Part shown: positions 7,504 to 15,734 of the stretch, piece by piece
Layout of the letters: every line of letters begins with the position of its first letter
How positions within the stretch are numbered: position 1 is the stretch's first letter
DNA from: Pyrobaculum sp. WP30
GTDB taxonomy: Archaea > Thermoproteota > Thermoprotei > Thermoproteales > Thermoproteaceae
Direction of reading: 5' to 3'
Length of the DNA stretch: 64,000 nt
Assembly (NCBI GenBank): GCA_001189275.1
Contig: CP012158.1
Coordinates: 1,913,704-1,977,703 of the forward strand
Notes under the pieces: model-generated
What the model was told of the DNA's origin: nothing
What the model saw: only the letters and a program-made list of their open reading frames with translations
Databases searched by the model: none
Translations under genes and position numbers: made by a program

Positions 7504-8382
7504 ATGTCCGTTGCCGTCGTGGCTGAAAGCCAGACCCCCGACGAGCCCACGCGCGACATATACTTCGAGGTCAAGAGGAGGGGGCTCCCAGTGCGGTATA
7601 TACCAATACAGAGGCTTTCGGTCAAGATCACGGGGGGCGGGGCCGTGGTGGAGACCAGGAGAGGCCCCCTGGAGGCGTCTGTGGTGGTCATACGGGGCTT
7701 GGGCTACGTCATAGACTCCAACACGTTGATGAGGAGGGTCTCCGTGTTGAGGATCCTGGAGAGGGAGGGCAAGGTCGCGATAAACCCTGTCGACGCTCTG
7801 CTGAACTGCCGCAACAAGCTGGAGACCATATACCTCCTCGCTAAGGCCGGCCTGCCGGTGCCGCCAACCGTCGTCACAGAGGACCTATACCAGGGGTACG
7901 TGGCTACCAAGGAGATGGGTAAGGTGGTTCTGAAGCCGATACAGGGCAGCAGGGGGTTTGGCGCGATGATGTTTGAAGACCCCGAACAAGCCTTCCAGGT
8001 CATGAGGACGCTACTGATTACGAGGAACCCCCTCTACATACAGAAATACATCGAGAAGCCCAACAGAGACATAAGGATCATCGTGGTCGACAGAAGGCCC
8101 ATCGGTTGCATGTACAGAGTGTCGACAAGCTGGAAGACCAACATAGCCCAGGGCGCCACGGGCGTCCCGTGCAAAATCACACCGGAGCTTGAGGAGATAG
8201 CCGTCAAGGCTACTGAAACCCTCGACCTCGTATACTCCGGCGTAGATATAGGCGAGGGCAGGGAGGGATACGTGGTGTTTGAGGTCAACGCCAGCCCAGA
8301 CTGGCGCGGCTTCAAGCAGGCAACCGGCATAAACCCAGCCACGCATCTCGCCGACTACATACACCGCGTCGCGAAGATATAA
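7504..8382 (+). CDS. RimK-family ATP-grasp amino-acid ligase
   Basis: A 292-aa ATP-grasp enzyme of the RimK/LysX/MptN group, which ligates Glu (or another amino acid) to a carboxylate via an acyl-phosphate. Visible features are the pre-ATP-grasp domain (1-95), the ATP-binding lysines in KVVLKPIQGSRGFG (about 140-153), the RDIRIIVVDRRPIGCMYR strand pair, and the metal-binding VFEVNASPDWRGF near residue 265. The substrate cannot be told: candidates are cofactor polyglutamylation or the LysW-type amino-group-carrier pathway. No LysW gene is adjacent. ATG at 7504 has tatatata 25 bp upstream. Confidence 0.8.
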   Translation: MSVAVVAESQTPDEPTRDIYFEVKRRGLPVRYIPIQRLSVKITGGGAVVETRRGPLEASVVVIRGLGYVIDSNTLMRRVSVLRILEREGKVAINPVDALLNCRNKLETIYLLAKAGLPVPPTVVTEDLYQGYVATKEMGKVVLKPIQGSRGFGAMMFEDPEQAFQVMRTLLITRNPLYIQKYIEKPNRDIRIIVVDRRPIGCMYRVSTSWKTNIAQGATGVPCKITPELEEIAVKATETLDLVYSGVDIGEGREGYVVFEVNASPDWRGFKQATGINPATHLADYIHRVAKI

Positions 8383-8404
8383 AAACTCCGCCGAACCCCC
8401 CTAC

Positions 8405-8599
8405 GTGACCAAGTGGGTGTTGAAATGTACAGCATGCGGCGAGGAGCGGGAGTTCCAGGCAGGTTTCAACCTCGCCCTATTCGGCGGCAGGCTGTATCTG
8501 TACTGCCGCAGATGCAAAACAAATAGAGAACACGTTATCCTGGGTTGCGCCGAGCCTGAGGAGCTCTGCCCCACCTCCGGCGTAGATGTTATAGACTGA
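8405..8599 (+). CDS. Small zinc-ribbon protein
   Basis: 64 aa with CTAC (residues 8-11) and CRRC (about 34-37) flanking a beta hairpin, the classic zinc-ribbon layout. A C-terminal LGCAEPEELC adds two further cysteines. The start is GTG at 8405, exactly 25 bp after a TATA sequence (atataaaaac, 8377-8386) that overlaps the stop codon of the ligase gene, so it likely has its own leaderless transcript. It overlaps the convergent 57-aa gene by 11 bp. Function unknown. Confidence 0.65.
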   Translation: MTKWVLKCTACGEEREFQAGFNLALFGGRLYLYCRRCKTNREHVILGCAEPEELCPTSGVDVID

Positions 8600-8762
8600 A
8601 AAGGGGGTAACTCCTGAAGACCGCCTCCTTCAGAAGCCTCGCCAAGTGGGGGGCGTTGCGTTGCAACTTCTCCACCGCGGTGTCTACGTCGTCGTGTGGG
8701 GATATGCCGTATCTCTGGAACATGTAGGCGTGGGGGCCCATCACCGCCTGAAGCGTGGGCAT
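8589..8762 (-). CDS. Small hypothetical protein (57 aa)
   Basis: A 57-aa helical protein (MPTLQAVMGPHAYMFQRYG.., then DVDTAVEKLQRNAPHLARLL). ATG at 8762 is favoured over ATG at 8777, because a TATA-like attttttaaagt (8780-8791) sits 25 bp upstream of 8762. No family is recognised. The convergent 11-bp overlap is in line with neighbours. Confidence 0.5.
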   Translation of the reverse strand: MPTLQAVMGPHAYMFQRYGISPHDDVDTAVEKLQRNAPHLARLLKEAVFRSYPLFSL

Positions 8763-8809
8763 GTATACGGCGTGCATCCACTTTAAAAAATGCTCCGTAG
8801 CGCCGAGCT

Positions 8810-9481
8810 CTAGCAGACCAGCCTCAGCTGGATTATGCTACTGGTTATTAGGTGGCTGAGGGCGTTTATGCTACCCAGCGTGTTTAGGATTTTGCCGAGC
8901 TCCTCGGCCTCGGACTCCTCCAGCTTGTCCAGGAGGCGCTTCGCCTCTAGGCGCTCCCTCTTCTTCTCAAGCTCCGCCTTGAGCTGGGCGAGGGACTGCC
9001 CCACTGAGGCGATGCTTTTCTCCATGTCTATACAAGCCGCCCTGAGCCTCTTCTCCCTTTCCTGGAGGCGCTTGACCTGTTCGTTGTAGACGTCCATGCC
9101 TATTACGCCCTTGAGGAGGGCCTCCTCGAGCTTGTGGTAGGACTTATCCAGCTCGTTTCTAGACTTCTTAAGCTCCTCAATCATCCTCCCCACCTCTCTC
9201 ACCTTAACCTCGAAAAACTTGGGCAGAGCCGCCACGTCCAGGTCAACGTACTCCCTCGTTATCCTGACCCTTATGTTGGAGGTGTCTAGGTAGTAGCTCT
9301 GCCCGTTGGCATCTTTTATCTCAACGGAGACGAGCTTCTTCCTCTTCACGTCGAACTCGCCCTTCTCCGCCACGCCGATTAACAACACCCCTCCGATGTA
9401 CACCGGCTTGCCCCTCACCGTAGGCAACTTAGCCTCCTTCTTCTCCTGCCGCGCCACCGCCGAGAAAAACCTCCAAATCAC
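8810..9481 (-). CDS. Coiled-coil protein with N-terminal beta-barrel, CdvA-like architecture
   Basis: 223 aa. Residues about 18-85 are beta-rich and PRC-barrel-like (PTVRGKPVYIGGVLLIG .. VSVEIKDANG .. YVDLDVAALPKFF). Residues about 92-195 are a strongly charged coiled coil with a helical-hairpin signature, EEALLKGVIGMDVYNEQVKRL. A short hydrophobic C-terminal helix follows. Barrel plus coiled coil plus a G-x-I-(4)-Y hairpin is the order seen in CdvA, the crenarchaeal division-scaffold protein. This assignment is architectural inference only; another coiled-coil scaffold is possible. GTG at 9481 with an upstream ttttaatac box (about 9502-9512). Confidence 0.5.
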   Translation of the reverse strand: MIWRFFSAVARQEKKEAKLPTVRGKPVYIGGVLLIGVAEKGEFDVKRKKLVSVEIKDANGQSYYLDTSNIRVRITREYVDLDVAALPKFFEVKVREVGRMIEELKKSRNELDKSYHKLEEALLKGVIGMDVYNEQVKRLQEREKRLRAACIDMEKSIASVGQSLAQLKAELEKKRERLEAKRLLDKLEESEAEELGKILNTLGSINALSHLITSSIIQLRLVC

Positions 9482-9544
9482 GGCTCACCTACAAGCCGTA
9501 TTAAAACCACATGGTTTAAGATACTTAATACCGGAACAATTTCT

Positions 9545-10123
9545 ATGGACCTCGAGGAGCTGAGCCGCGAAATACTCACATGCGTCAAATGCCCCCTTCA
9601 TATGTACCGCACAAGCGCCGTGCCGGGGGAGGGCTCCGTGAAGCTGGGGATTATGATAGTGGGGGAGGCCCCCGGCGCTGACGAGGACAGAACCGGACGG
9701 CCCTTCGTAGGCGCCGCAGGTCGGCTTCTCACAGAGGCGTTGGCGCGGCTGGGGGTTTCGCGAGACGACGTCTATATAACCAACGTCGTGAAGTGCCGGC
9801 CGCCTAACAACAGAACGCCGACGCGGGAGGAGGTGGAGGCCTGCCTCCCCTACCTCCTCCGCCAGATAGAGTTGCTAAGGCCGAGGAGGATAGTGGCGCT
9901 TGGCTTAACCAGCGCCAAGACTCTGCTCTCCCTCGTTGGGAAGAGGGTGGAGAAGATCGGCGATGTGAGGAGGAGGTGTTTCCGAGGCCGCGTGGCCGGC
10001 GTGGAAGTTGAGATATGCGCCACATATCACCCCGCGGCTGTGTTGCGGAACCCCAGGCTGAAGGAGGAGTTCATGGGCGACTTGGCCGCGTTTCTAGGCG
10101 GCGGGCTTGAGCGCTTTTTCTAA
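9545..10123 (+). CDS. udg: Uracil-DNA glycosylase, family 4 (Fe-S)
   Basis: A 192-aa family-4 UDG, which removes uracil from DNA at high temperature. Motif 1 is GEAPGADEDRTGRPFVGAAG (about 40-59) and motif 2 is CATYHPAAVLRNP (about 158-170). The cysteines expected to hold the 4Fe-4S cluster are in CVKCPL near the N-terminus and in VVKCRPP and EACLPY in the middle. ATG at 9545 follows an AT-rich promoter region shared with the divergent coiled-coil gene. Uracil repair matters because hyperthermophiles deaminate cytosine rapidly. Confidence 0.92.
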   Translation: MDLEELSREILTCVKCPLHMYRTSAVPGEGSVKLGIMIVGEAPGADEDRTGRPFVGAAGRLLTEALARLGVSRDDVYITNVVKCRPPNNRTPTREEVEACLPYLLRQIELLRPRRIVALGLTSAKTLLSLVGKRVEKIGDVRRRCFRGRVAGVEVEICATYHPAAVLRNPRLKEEFMGDLAAFLGGGLERFF

Positions 10124-10145
10124 ATTTATATTGGGGTTTCTTCTC

Positions 10146-11036
10146 GTGGCTTTTAACTGCTTTAGGCGCGGTTGCGACGCGGCTGACCACCTGAAGGAGT
10201 TTGAGTACTGCAACAGCAATTTCGGCATCGACAGGGTCAGGAAGGCGTTGGTTGAGCTGTCTCCGGAGCACATGGCCGTGTTGCAGAGGATTAGGCTGAA
10301 CTGGCTCAACACCAAGAACCCCGTGTATATGTTTCTGTCGGGAAGCGTCGTGGTGAACTGCGTCTGGGGGGACGAGACCTTGTGTAAGCACCTGGAGGCG
10401 ATCAGGTCGGCGGGGGCCGCGGAGAGGGCGGGCGCCGCCTACTACCTCCCCTACACCCTGCTGTCTGACGAGGTGGTGGAGAACCTGCCCCTGCCGGAGG
10501 TGGCCGAGGAGGAGTATGAAATTAAGAAGTTCTACGTGGTTAGTCTGCGGGGGGTCGCCGGGGAGGCAGACGCAGTGGAGGCGTTGGCGAAGTTTTTCGA
10601 GGTTGCGCCTGTGTTTTTGGGGCGTCGGGCCGTCAAGGTGGTGAGGCGTGTCCCACACATCATGCAGTTGGCCAACAGATACACAGACAGGATAGACATA
10701 TTGCTGAAATTGGCAGACGGCTCCTTGACTGGGGTGGGCTATGTAGACGTGACCAAGACCTACCACCTGGGCTTCTCCATGGCTAAGAGCTTCCTCCTCT
10801 ATGGGCTTGACCGCGTGGTGGTGCTACACCCCTACGTAGACCAGGGCTTCCACAGAGAGGTGGCGAATAGGCTTAAAAACAGGTGGGACATCTCCGAGGT
10901 GGGCTACGCCGTGGTGAACCCGATGGAGGAGGAGTTATATTTCTACAAACTGCCGCGGGTAAACCGCTACTTGAAGATGAGCATCTCCGCGCAGAAATAC
11001 TCCTCTTTGATTAGGAGCTACATTGAGTCTCTATGA
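10146..11036 (+). CDS. Hypothetical protein, upstream partner of DUF2070 gene
   Basis: 296 aa, unknown family. GTG at 10146 is chosen over an in-frame start at 10107 because a TATA box (aaatttatatt, 10122-10132) lies just upstream and the longer form would overlap udg. A region near residues 190-225 (DRIDILLKLADG..GYVDVTKTYHLG) has a strand-D-strand-(D)xxK look that could suggest a nuclease-like core, but the spacing is not canonical and I do not call it. It is coupled to the DUF2070 gene by an ATGA overlap at 11033. Confidence 0.6.
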   Translation: MAFNCFRRGCDAADHLKEFEYCNSNFGIDRVRKALVELSPEHMAVLQRIRLNWLNTKNPVYMFLSGSVVVNCVWGDETLCKHLEAIRSAGAAERAGAAYYLPYTLLSDEVVENLPLPEVAEEEYEIKKFYVVSLRGVAGEADAVEALAKFFEVAPVFLGRRAVKVVRRVPHIMQLANRYTDRIDILLKLADGSLTGVGYVDVTKTYHLGFSMAKSFLLYGLDRVVVLHPYVDQGFHREVANRLKNRWDISEVGYAVVNPMEEELYFYKLPRVNRYLKMSISAQKYSSLIRSYIESL

Positions 11037-12643
11037 GGGCCTTCGAGAGGAGCTACTCCCTCCTGCTGGGTAGATCCGGCAGGAGGCTTGCTGTGTACGC
11101 CACCTCGTTGCTGATGGTCCTCGCGTTGGTGAAGACCTTGACGTATCCAGCCGCCGTGTTGTACTACCTGGCGTTTGGCGGGCTTCTCTTCGCTACGTTG
11201 TTTGTGGTGGATCGGAGGGTGGTTAACCCCCGTAGGTCTTACTACGTGGCGGTGGTGTCCGCTCTGGTTATCGCCTTCTTTGATGTGGCGTTTCAGAAGC
11301 CGCCTCTCACCTTTGCGCTGGTCGGCGCCTTGACAACTGCCTTGGTGGCCATGGCGCTTAGGTGCAGAGGCTTCGCCTACCTATTGCCCATACTCCTGTC
11401 AACCGCTGCGTATTACGTCCTCGGGCAACCGCATCTGGCGCTACTTTCTGTTCTGTATGCGGTGGTTATGTACGGCCTCAAGCCGGCTATAAACAAAATG
11501 GCGGGGGGCCTAGACGCCATGTGTATGTTCTCCAGTTTTCTATATGCCGTATTTGCGGAAGACGACGTGATTGAGGACGCGTTTAGGGAGCTGGGCAAGG
11601 CGGAGAGGGTGCCGCTACATGTGTATGTAGTGGGCGGGCGCCACGTGGTGGTGGTTTCAGACTTCCACCCAGGCCCCTTTAGACACATAGGCGGGGGCCA
11701 GCTGGTGGATCTGCTTAACCGCGAGGTGGAGGCCTTGGGCTTCCGCTTCACCTTCCTCCATGGGGTCGGAAGCCACGAACGTGACCCCGTCGATAGGGGG
11801 TCTGTGTTGAAGATAGTGGAGGCAGTGAAGACGGCTGTGTTGTCTGCGCTAGACGGGAAGCCGCCTACCGGCGTCCAGCCCCGGGAGGCGGCCCTGGGCG
11901 ACGTCAAGATTGCGGGGTTCAGCCTCGGCGCGGCGCCGCATCTCGCCGTGGTCAGCAGGTTGCGCTCGGCGTCGGACGACATCCCGACGTGGGTCGCCAG
12001 GAGGGTGGACGCAGGGGCCTACATACTTGTGGATGCTCAGAACAAGTTCGACGGGCCTGTGCGCTGGGGCGAGGAGGACGTGAAGGCGCTTTCGGAGGGG
12101 GTGGCGGCTCTACACGAGGCGCCTCTGTGCAGGTCCTTCTCCGTGGGCGTGGGGAAGGTAGACGCCGGACACCTAGACCCCTTGGGGTTTGAGATAGGTC
12201 CGGCGGGCATCTCCGCCGTTGTTAACGAATGCGACGGCGTGAGGGGGCTGCTGGTGGTGTTTGACGGCAACAACCTAGACGCCGGGCTCTACGAGAAGGT
12301 AGTGAGCCGATACAAGGGGAGGGGGTTCCGTGTGGTGGAGGTGGCGACCACCGACACCCACAGAGCCACAGGCGTGGGGCTCGGCCGGGGCTACAGAATC
12401 GTGGGGGAGCGGATAGACCACGGCCGCATATTGGAGGCCGTTGACAGGGCCGTGGCGGAGGCCGAGAAAACGCTCGGCGCGCATCCCGTCTCCTACCGGC
12501 GGATGGAGGTAGATGCCGTGGTGCTGGGGGAGGAGGGGTTCCAGAGGATCCAGCACGCCGTGCGGATGTACAAGAAGATGGGGGGCCTCATAGCGGTTGC
12601 GGTGTTTCTGGCGCCTGTTTTGCTGGTTCTGCTTTTTGCATAA
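11033..12643 (+). CDS. DUF2070-family membrane protein
   Basis: 536 aa. Six or seven hydrophobic segments occupy residues about 15-165 (LLMVLALVKTL.., YYLAFGGLLFATLFVV, YYVAVVSALVIAFFDVAF, ALVGALTTALVAMA, LLPILLSTAAYYVLG). A large soluble domain follows, with the DUF2070 hallmark VSDFHPGPFRHIGGGQL (about 210-226), and a C-terminal transmembrane helix. The family is archaeal and uncharacterised; the His/Asp-rich motif suggests a metal site. It begins with ATGA overlapping the stop of the upstream gene. Confidence 0.75.
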   Translation: MRAFERSYSLLLGRSGRRLAVYATSLLMVLALVKTLTYPAAVLYYLAFGGLLFATLFVVDRRVVNPRRSYYVAVVSALVIAFFDVAFQKPPLTFALVGALTTALVAMALRCRGFAYLLPILLSTAAYYVLGQPHLALLSVLYAVVMYGLKPAINKMAGGLDAMCMFSSFLYAVFAEDDVIEDAFRELGKAERVPLHVYVVGGRHVVVVSDFHPGPFRHIGGGQLVDLLNREVEALGFRFTFLHGVGSHERDPVDRGSVLKIVEAVKTAVLSALDGKPPTGVQPREAALGDVKIAGFSLGAAPHLAVVSRLRSASDDIPTWVARRVDAGAYILVDAQNKFDGPVRWGEEDVKALSEGVAALHEAPLCRSFSVGVGKVDAGHLDPLGFEIGPAGISAVVNECDGVRGLLVVFDGNNLDAGLYEKVVSRYKGRGFRVVEVATTDTHRATGVGLGRGYRIVGERIDHGRILEAVDRAVAEAEKTLGAHPVSYRRMEVDAVVLGEEGFQRIQHAVRMYKKMGGLIAVAVFLAPVLLVLLFA

Positions 12644-12672
12644 GGTTTATATATTAATACCGCAGGGCGGTT

Positions 12673-13137
12673 ATGTCTCATAAATCCCCGACTTCGGAGG
12701 CGGTCCTGGAGTACCTTGAGTCCATGATAGAGCGGCTGGAGCAGTGGGTGAAGGAGCAGGAGAGGCAGATAAGGGAGCTTGAGACGCATGGAGACGCCAT
12801 GAAAGTCGCCGACCGGCTGGAGCTCCTCTACTCGGCCCAAGCCATGCTGGGCTACATAGCGAGGGTGTTGAAGGACTTCGAGTCGTGGCTCAGCAACCCT
12901 GTGGTGACATCGGTGATGCCCGAAGACATGCTTAGGCGCCTTGAGACCATGTTGCGGGAGGTCGCCATTAAGTTCATCCAGGTGGACGTAGCGCACACCT
13001 CTGAGTATAGAGACCTCTTAACTAAGTTCGCCAAGGAGGGCAAGGTGCCCAGCGTCTTGATGCTGTACATCCAGCAGAAGCCCCAGTTGCCCCCGAGGAG
13101 GAGAGGCGAGGAGGGCGAGACTCCCCGTTTCTTCTAA
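12673..13137 (+). CDS. Alpha-helical hypothetical protein (DUF2153-like)
   Basis: 154 aa, almost wholly helical and charged (SMIERLEQWVKEQERQIRELE.., YIARVLKDFESWL..) with a basic, Pro-rich tail. It resembles the crenarchaeal DUF2153 family as I remember it; that name is tentative. ATG at 12673 has a strong TATA (gtttatatatt, 12645-12655). Its stop (TAA) interlocks with the TAG of the convergent Trm5-like gene at 13134-13137. Confidence 0.6.
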   Translation: MSHKSPTSEAVLEYLESMIERLEQWVKEQERQIRELETHGDAMKVADRLELLYSAQAMLGYIARVLKDFESWLSNPVVTSVMPEDMLRRLETMLREVAIKFIQVDVAHTSEYRDLLTKFAKEGKVPSVLMLYIQQKPQLPPRRRGEEGETPRFF

Positions 13138-13958
13138 TGCGGCTTGTATATATCTAGGCGCACCTTGTAGACCCCCGGGGCGTAGTCCCTCACCACCCTC
13201 CTGTCTACGATTTGGCAGTCTGGACACAGCTTTTTCGCCACTTCCTCAGCGTCTCTAAAGGGGTCCTCCTCCCGCCCCAGGTGGTAGAAGTGAACCACGC
13301 CGCCCCCCTCTAGGCAGTCAAAGGCCAGGGGGAGGTATCTGTAGGCGCCCAGCGGCAGGGTCATCAACACTCTATCGAATTTTTTCCTGAGAAGCGGAGC
13401 CACCGCAGCGACGTCTCCGTGTACAGCCACGGCGTTTCTTATCTTGTTTAGCTTGAAGTTCTCAACCATGTATTTGAAGCCCCAGGGGTTGAGCTCCACC
13501 GCCACTATTATCCTAGGCCTCGCCAGCTTTGCCATAGCGACCGCGTAGGGAGCTACGCCGGCGAAGAGGTACAGCACCCTCTCGCCCTCCCCCAACCTGC
13601 TGGCGACGTCTAGCCTGTCTGTCTGGTCCCGCGAGGAGAAGTACACCTTAGTTGGATCTACCTTGATGAGGTAGCCGTGTTCCTTGTGGAGAACCTCGGT
13701 GGGCCCCTCTATCAAGACCTCGAAGTTGTAAAGCCTGTAGTCGCCGCTACGCGCGCCCAGCCTCCTCAGCACTGCCTTGACATGTTTATTCATGGCCGCG
13801 ATCGCCCTCGCGATCTCGTGTTTATACGGCTCCAGCTCCGCCGGAATCTCCACAATGGCAACCGCGCCAGCTCTAGACCCCATTATCTCAAACGAGGAAG
13901 GCACCTTCTCCACCAGCCCCGGCGGTACCACCCCCTCGAGACGGCGCTTAAGCGCCAC
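13134..13958 (-). CDS. Trm5/Taw2-family tRNA (guanine-37) methyltransferase-like protein
   Basis: 274 aa. An N-terminal region with LEGVVPPGLVEKVPSSFEIMG precedes a KVYFSSRDQTDR segment and a Rossmann domain containing VLYLFAGVAPYAVAMAKLA (SAM motif I, about 143-161), VAVELNP and LMTLPLGAYRYLPLAFDCL (motif IV, where Trm5 has NLP). These mark the Trm5/Taw2 group, which modifies G37 or builds wyosine on tRNA-Phe. TLP rather than NLP leaves room for Taw2-type or other activity. GTG at 13958 with tttataaac (about 13976-13984) upstream. Confidence 0.75.
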   Translation of the reverse strand: MALKRRLEGVVPPGLVEKVPSSFEIMGSRAGAVAIVEIPAELEPYKHEIARAIAAMNKHVKAVLRRLGARSGDYRLYNFEVLIEGPTEVLHKEHGYLIKVDPTKVYFSSRDQTDRLDVASRLGEGERVLYLFAGVAPYAVAMAKLARPRIIVAVELNPWGFKYMVENFKLNKIRNAVAVHGDVAAVAPLLRKKFDRVLMTLPLGAYRYLPLAFDCLEGGGVVHFYHLGREEDPFRDAEEVAKKLCPDCQIVDRRVVRDYAPGVYKVRLDIYKPH

Positions 13959-14076
13959 TGGAGGTGGTGATCGCGTTTATAAAAATCTGCCCCTGACCCG
14001 CTCGTCACACCTCGGCTTGGTAAGTTCTCGTCATCGTGTGGCGTTTGTTGCTGAGGTTAAAATTATTGCCACCATT

Positions 14077-14090
14077 AAAAATATATATTT
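14077..14090 (+). promoter_or_regulatory. TATA promoter of radA
   Basis: The element taaaaatatatat is centred about 25 bp before GTG 14108, giving a leaderless radA transcript. An in-frame start at 14036 lies upstream of this box and would not be transcribed from it. Confidence 0.6.
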
Positions 14091-14107
14091 CAGACCCTCT
14101 CTTTTCC

Positions 14108-15103
14108 GTGTCTTCGAAGAAGAAGAAACCGGATGCTGAGGTGGCCCAAGCTACTGTGGAGGTGAACCCCGAGCTAGACGTAGAGGAGCTTGAGGGCATC
14201 GGCAGGGTCACGGGGGCGAAGCTGAAGGAGAAGGGGTACTACACCGTACGCGACGTCGCCTTCGCCTCGGCGAAGGAGCTGGCGGAGATCATCGGCAACG
14301 AGGAGCGTGCGGCGCAGATCATAGAGGCGGCGAGGAAGATGCTGGGGCTCCACTCCTTCATATCTGCGCTGGAGGTGTACGAGAGGAGGAAGAAGATCAG
14401 GCGCATCTCAACCGGCGTGAGGGCCCTGGACGAGTTGCTGGGCGGCGGCATAGAGACCAGGGCCGTGACGGAGATAGCAGGAGAGTTCGGCTCCGGCAAG
14501 ACCCAGCTGTGTCACCAGCTGGCCGTGATGGTGCAACTCCCCGAGGAGCGGGGCGGGCTGGAGGCGAAGGCCATATATATAGATACAGAAAACACCTTCA
14601 GGCCGGAGCGCATTATGCAGATAGCCAGGGCGAGGGGTCTCGACCCAGATCAATCCCTTCACAACATATTCTACGCCAGGGCTTACAGCTCGGACCACCA
14701 GATGATTCTGGTGGAGCAGGCTAAGCAGATAATTAAACAACACAACGTGGCGTTGCTAGTTGTGGACTCCGTGATTGCCCACTTCCGCTCTGAGTTCCCC
14801 GGACGGGAGAACCTGGCGGAGAGGCAACAGAAGCTGAATAAACACGTGGCGGATCTCCTGAGGCTCGCCGACGCGTATGACGTCGCCGTTGTCATCACGA
14901 ACCAAGTAATGGCGCAACCGGACGTCTTCTTTGGCAACCCGCTGAGGCCGGCGGGCGGCAACATCCTCGCCCACGGCGCCACCTACCGCATATGGCTACG
15001 CAAAAGCAAGGAGAACATCCGCATCGCCAAGATCTTCGACTCGCCGTATCACCCCGAGGGCGAGGTCTCGTTCAGGATCACAGAGGAGGGGGTCGTCGAT
15101 TAG
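14108..15103 (+). CDS. radA: DNA repair and recombination protein RadA
   Basis: 331-aa archaeal RecA/Rad51 orthologue that forms filaments on single-stranded DNA and drives strand exchange. A helix-hairpin-helix N-terminal domain ([23 protein letters not shown], about 25-47) precedes the polymerisation region and the ATPase core. The core has Walker [10 protein letters not shown] (about 121-129), Walker [12 protein letters not shown], the [11 protein letters not shown] loop and the C-terminal [19 protein letters not shown] 14108 gives the Lys-rich N-terminus SSKKKKPD. The stop TAG interlocks with the TAA of the convergent gene. Confidence 0.97.
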   Translation: MSSKKKKPDAEVAQATVEVNPELDVEELEGIGRVTGAKLKEKGYYTVRDVAFASAKELAEIIGNEERAAQIIEAARKMLGLHSFISALEVYERRKKIRRISTGVRALDELLGGGIETRAVTEIAGEFGSGKTQLCHQLAVMVQLPEERGGLEAKAIYIDTENTFRPERIMQIARARGLDPDQSLHNIFYARAYSSDHQMILVEQAKQIIKQHNVALLVVDSVIAHFRSEFPGRENLAERQQKLNKHVADLLRLADAYDVAVVITNQVMAQPDVFFGNPLRPAGGNILAHGATYRIWLRKSKENIRIAKIFDSPYHPEGEVSFRITEEGVVD

Positions 15104-15687
15104 CGGAACATCAACATCAGCCAGTTGTATATCGGCAGGTACTTGAAGTTCGCAGTGGCGAAGTCCCAGAAGGACCTGTATTTTTCATACAGCGGGTGCG
15201 ACGACAGCTGAGTAACCAGCCTCAGCGCCTCGGATGAGAGACCAGCCACGGCGAGACTCGCGGAGACGTCCACCGCGAAGGTCCTGACGACGGTGTAGAT
15301 CAACGTCTCGCCCTCCACCACCTCCACGCGCGCCCTATCCAGGAGGAGGCTCGGATCCACCTTGGCCACTAGGGCGTCTGCCAGGCGGTTCAGCAGAGCC
15401 AGAGACAGCTCATACGCGAGCTCGTCTTGCTTAACCTCGGGCGGGATCGCCCAGACCTCCATCAGCTGGGGGTCCGTCAGGGCGTGTGCCACGGCCACCT
15501 CCCGCAACAACTTATATCTGTCCAGCGGTAGCGATACCTTAAGGGTATGGACGTCGCCAACCTCAAGCCTCGTCTCATCTCCGCCAACGACGACGAGGTC
15601 TATCGGCGGAGGGCCCAGCGACTCCACGAGCTCCCTCACCCTACGCAACGTCTCTTCGTCAGTTTCGCCCAGTACCACGAGCTCCAT
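15100..15687 (-). CDS. Hypothetical protein
   Basis: 195 aa, unknown. The N-terminal half is alpha/beta ([22 protein letters not shown], then [11 protein letters not shown]) and the C-terminal half helical, ending [13 protein letters not shown]. Starts at 15693 (GTG) and 15687 (ATG) are both possible; 15687 is 25 bp from an AT element at 15697-15712. It is divergent from the radical-SAM gene. Confidence 0.55.
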   Translation of the reverse strand: MELVVLGETDEETLRRVRELVESLGPPPIDLVVVGGDETRLEVGDVHTLKVSLPLDRYKLLREVAVAHALTDPQLMEVWAIPPEVKQDELAYELSLALLNRLADALVAKVDPSLLLDRARVEVVEGETLIYTVVRTFAVDVSASLAVAGLSSEALRLVTQLSSHPLYEKYRSFWDFATANFKYLPIYNWLMLMFR

Positions 15688-15696
15688 GGGCACGCC

Positions 15697-15712
15697 TCTT
15701 TTAAAGCTTAAA
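15697..15712. promoter_or_regulatory. Near-palindromic TATA element shared by divergent genes
   Basis: The sequence cttttaaagcttaaaa is almost its own reverse complement and lies roughly 25 bp from both ATG 15687 (minus) and ATG 15735 (plus). It overlaps an alternative plus-strand ATG at 15714, which would then not be on the transcript. Confidence 0.5.
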
Positions 15713-15734
15713 AATGGATAGCCAAGACAATAGT

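Noticed and set aside
13943-13956. Perfect 14-bp palindrome ggcgcttaagcgcc as an operator
   Set aside because: It lies in the first codons (ALKRR) of the Trm5-like gene, downstream of the start, and can arise from codon choice. No second copy was seen.
13959-14107. C/D-box sRNA in the gap before radA
   Set aside because: A C-like cgatga was seen on the minus strand, but without matching D/D' CTGA boxes at the expected spacing. Other intergenic gaps were scanned by eye with no convincing C/D pair.
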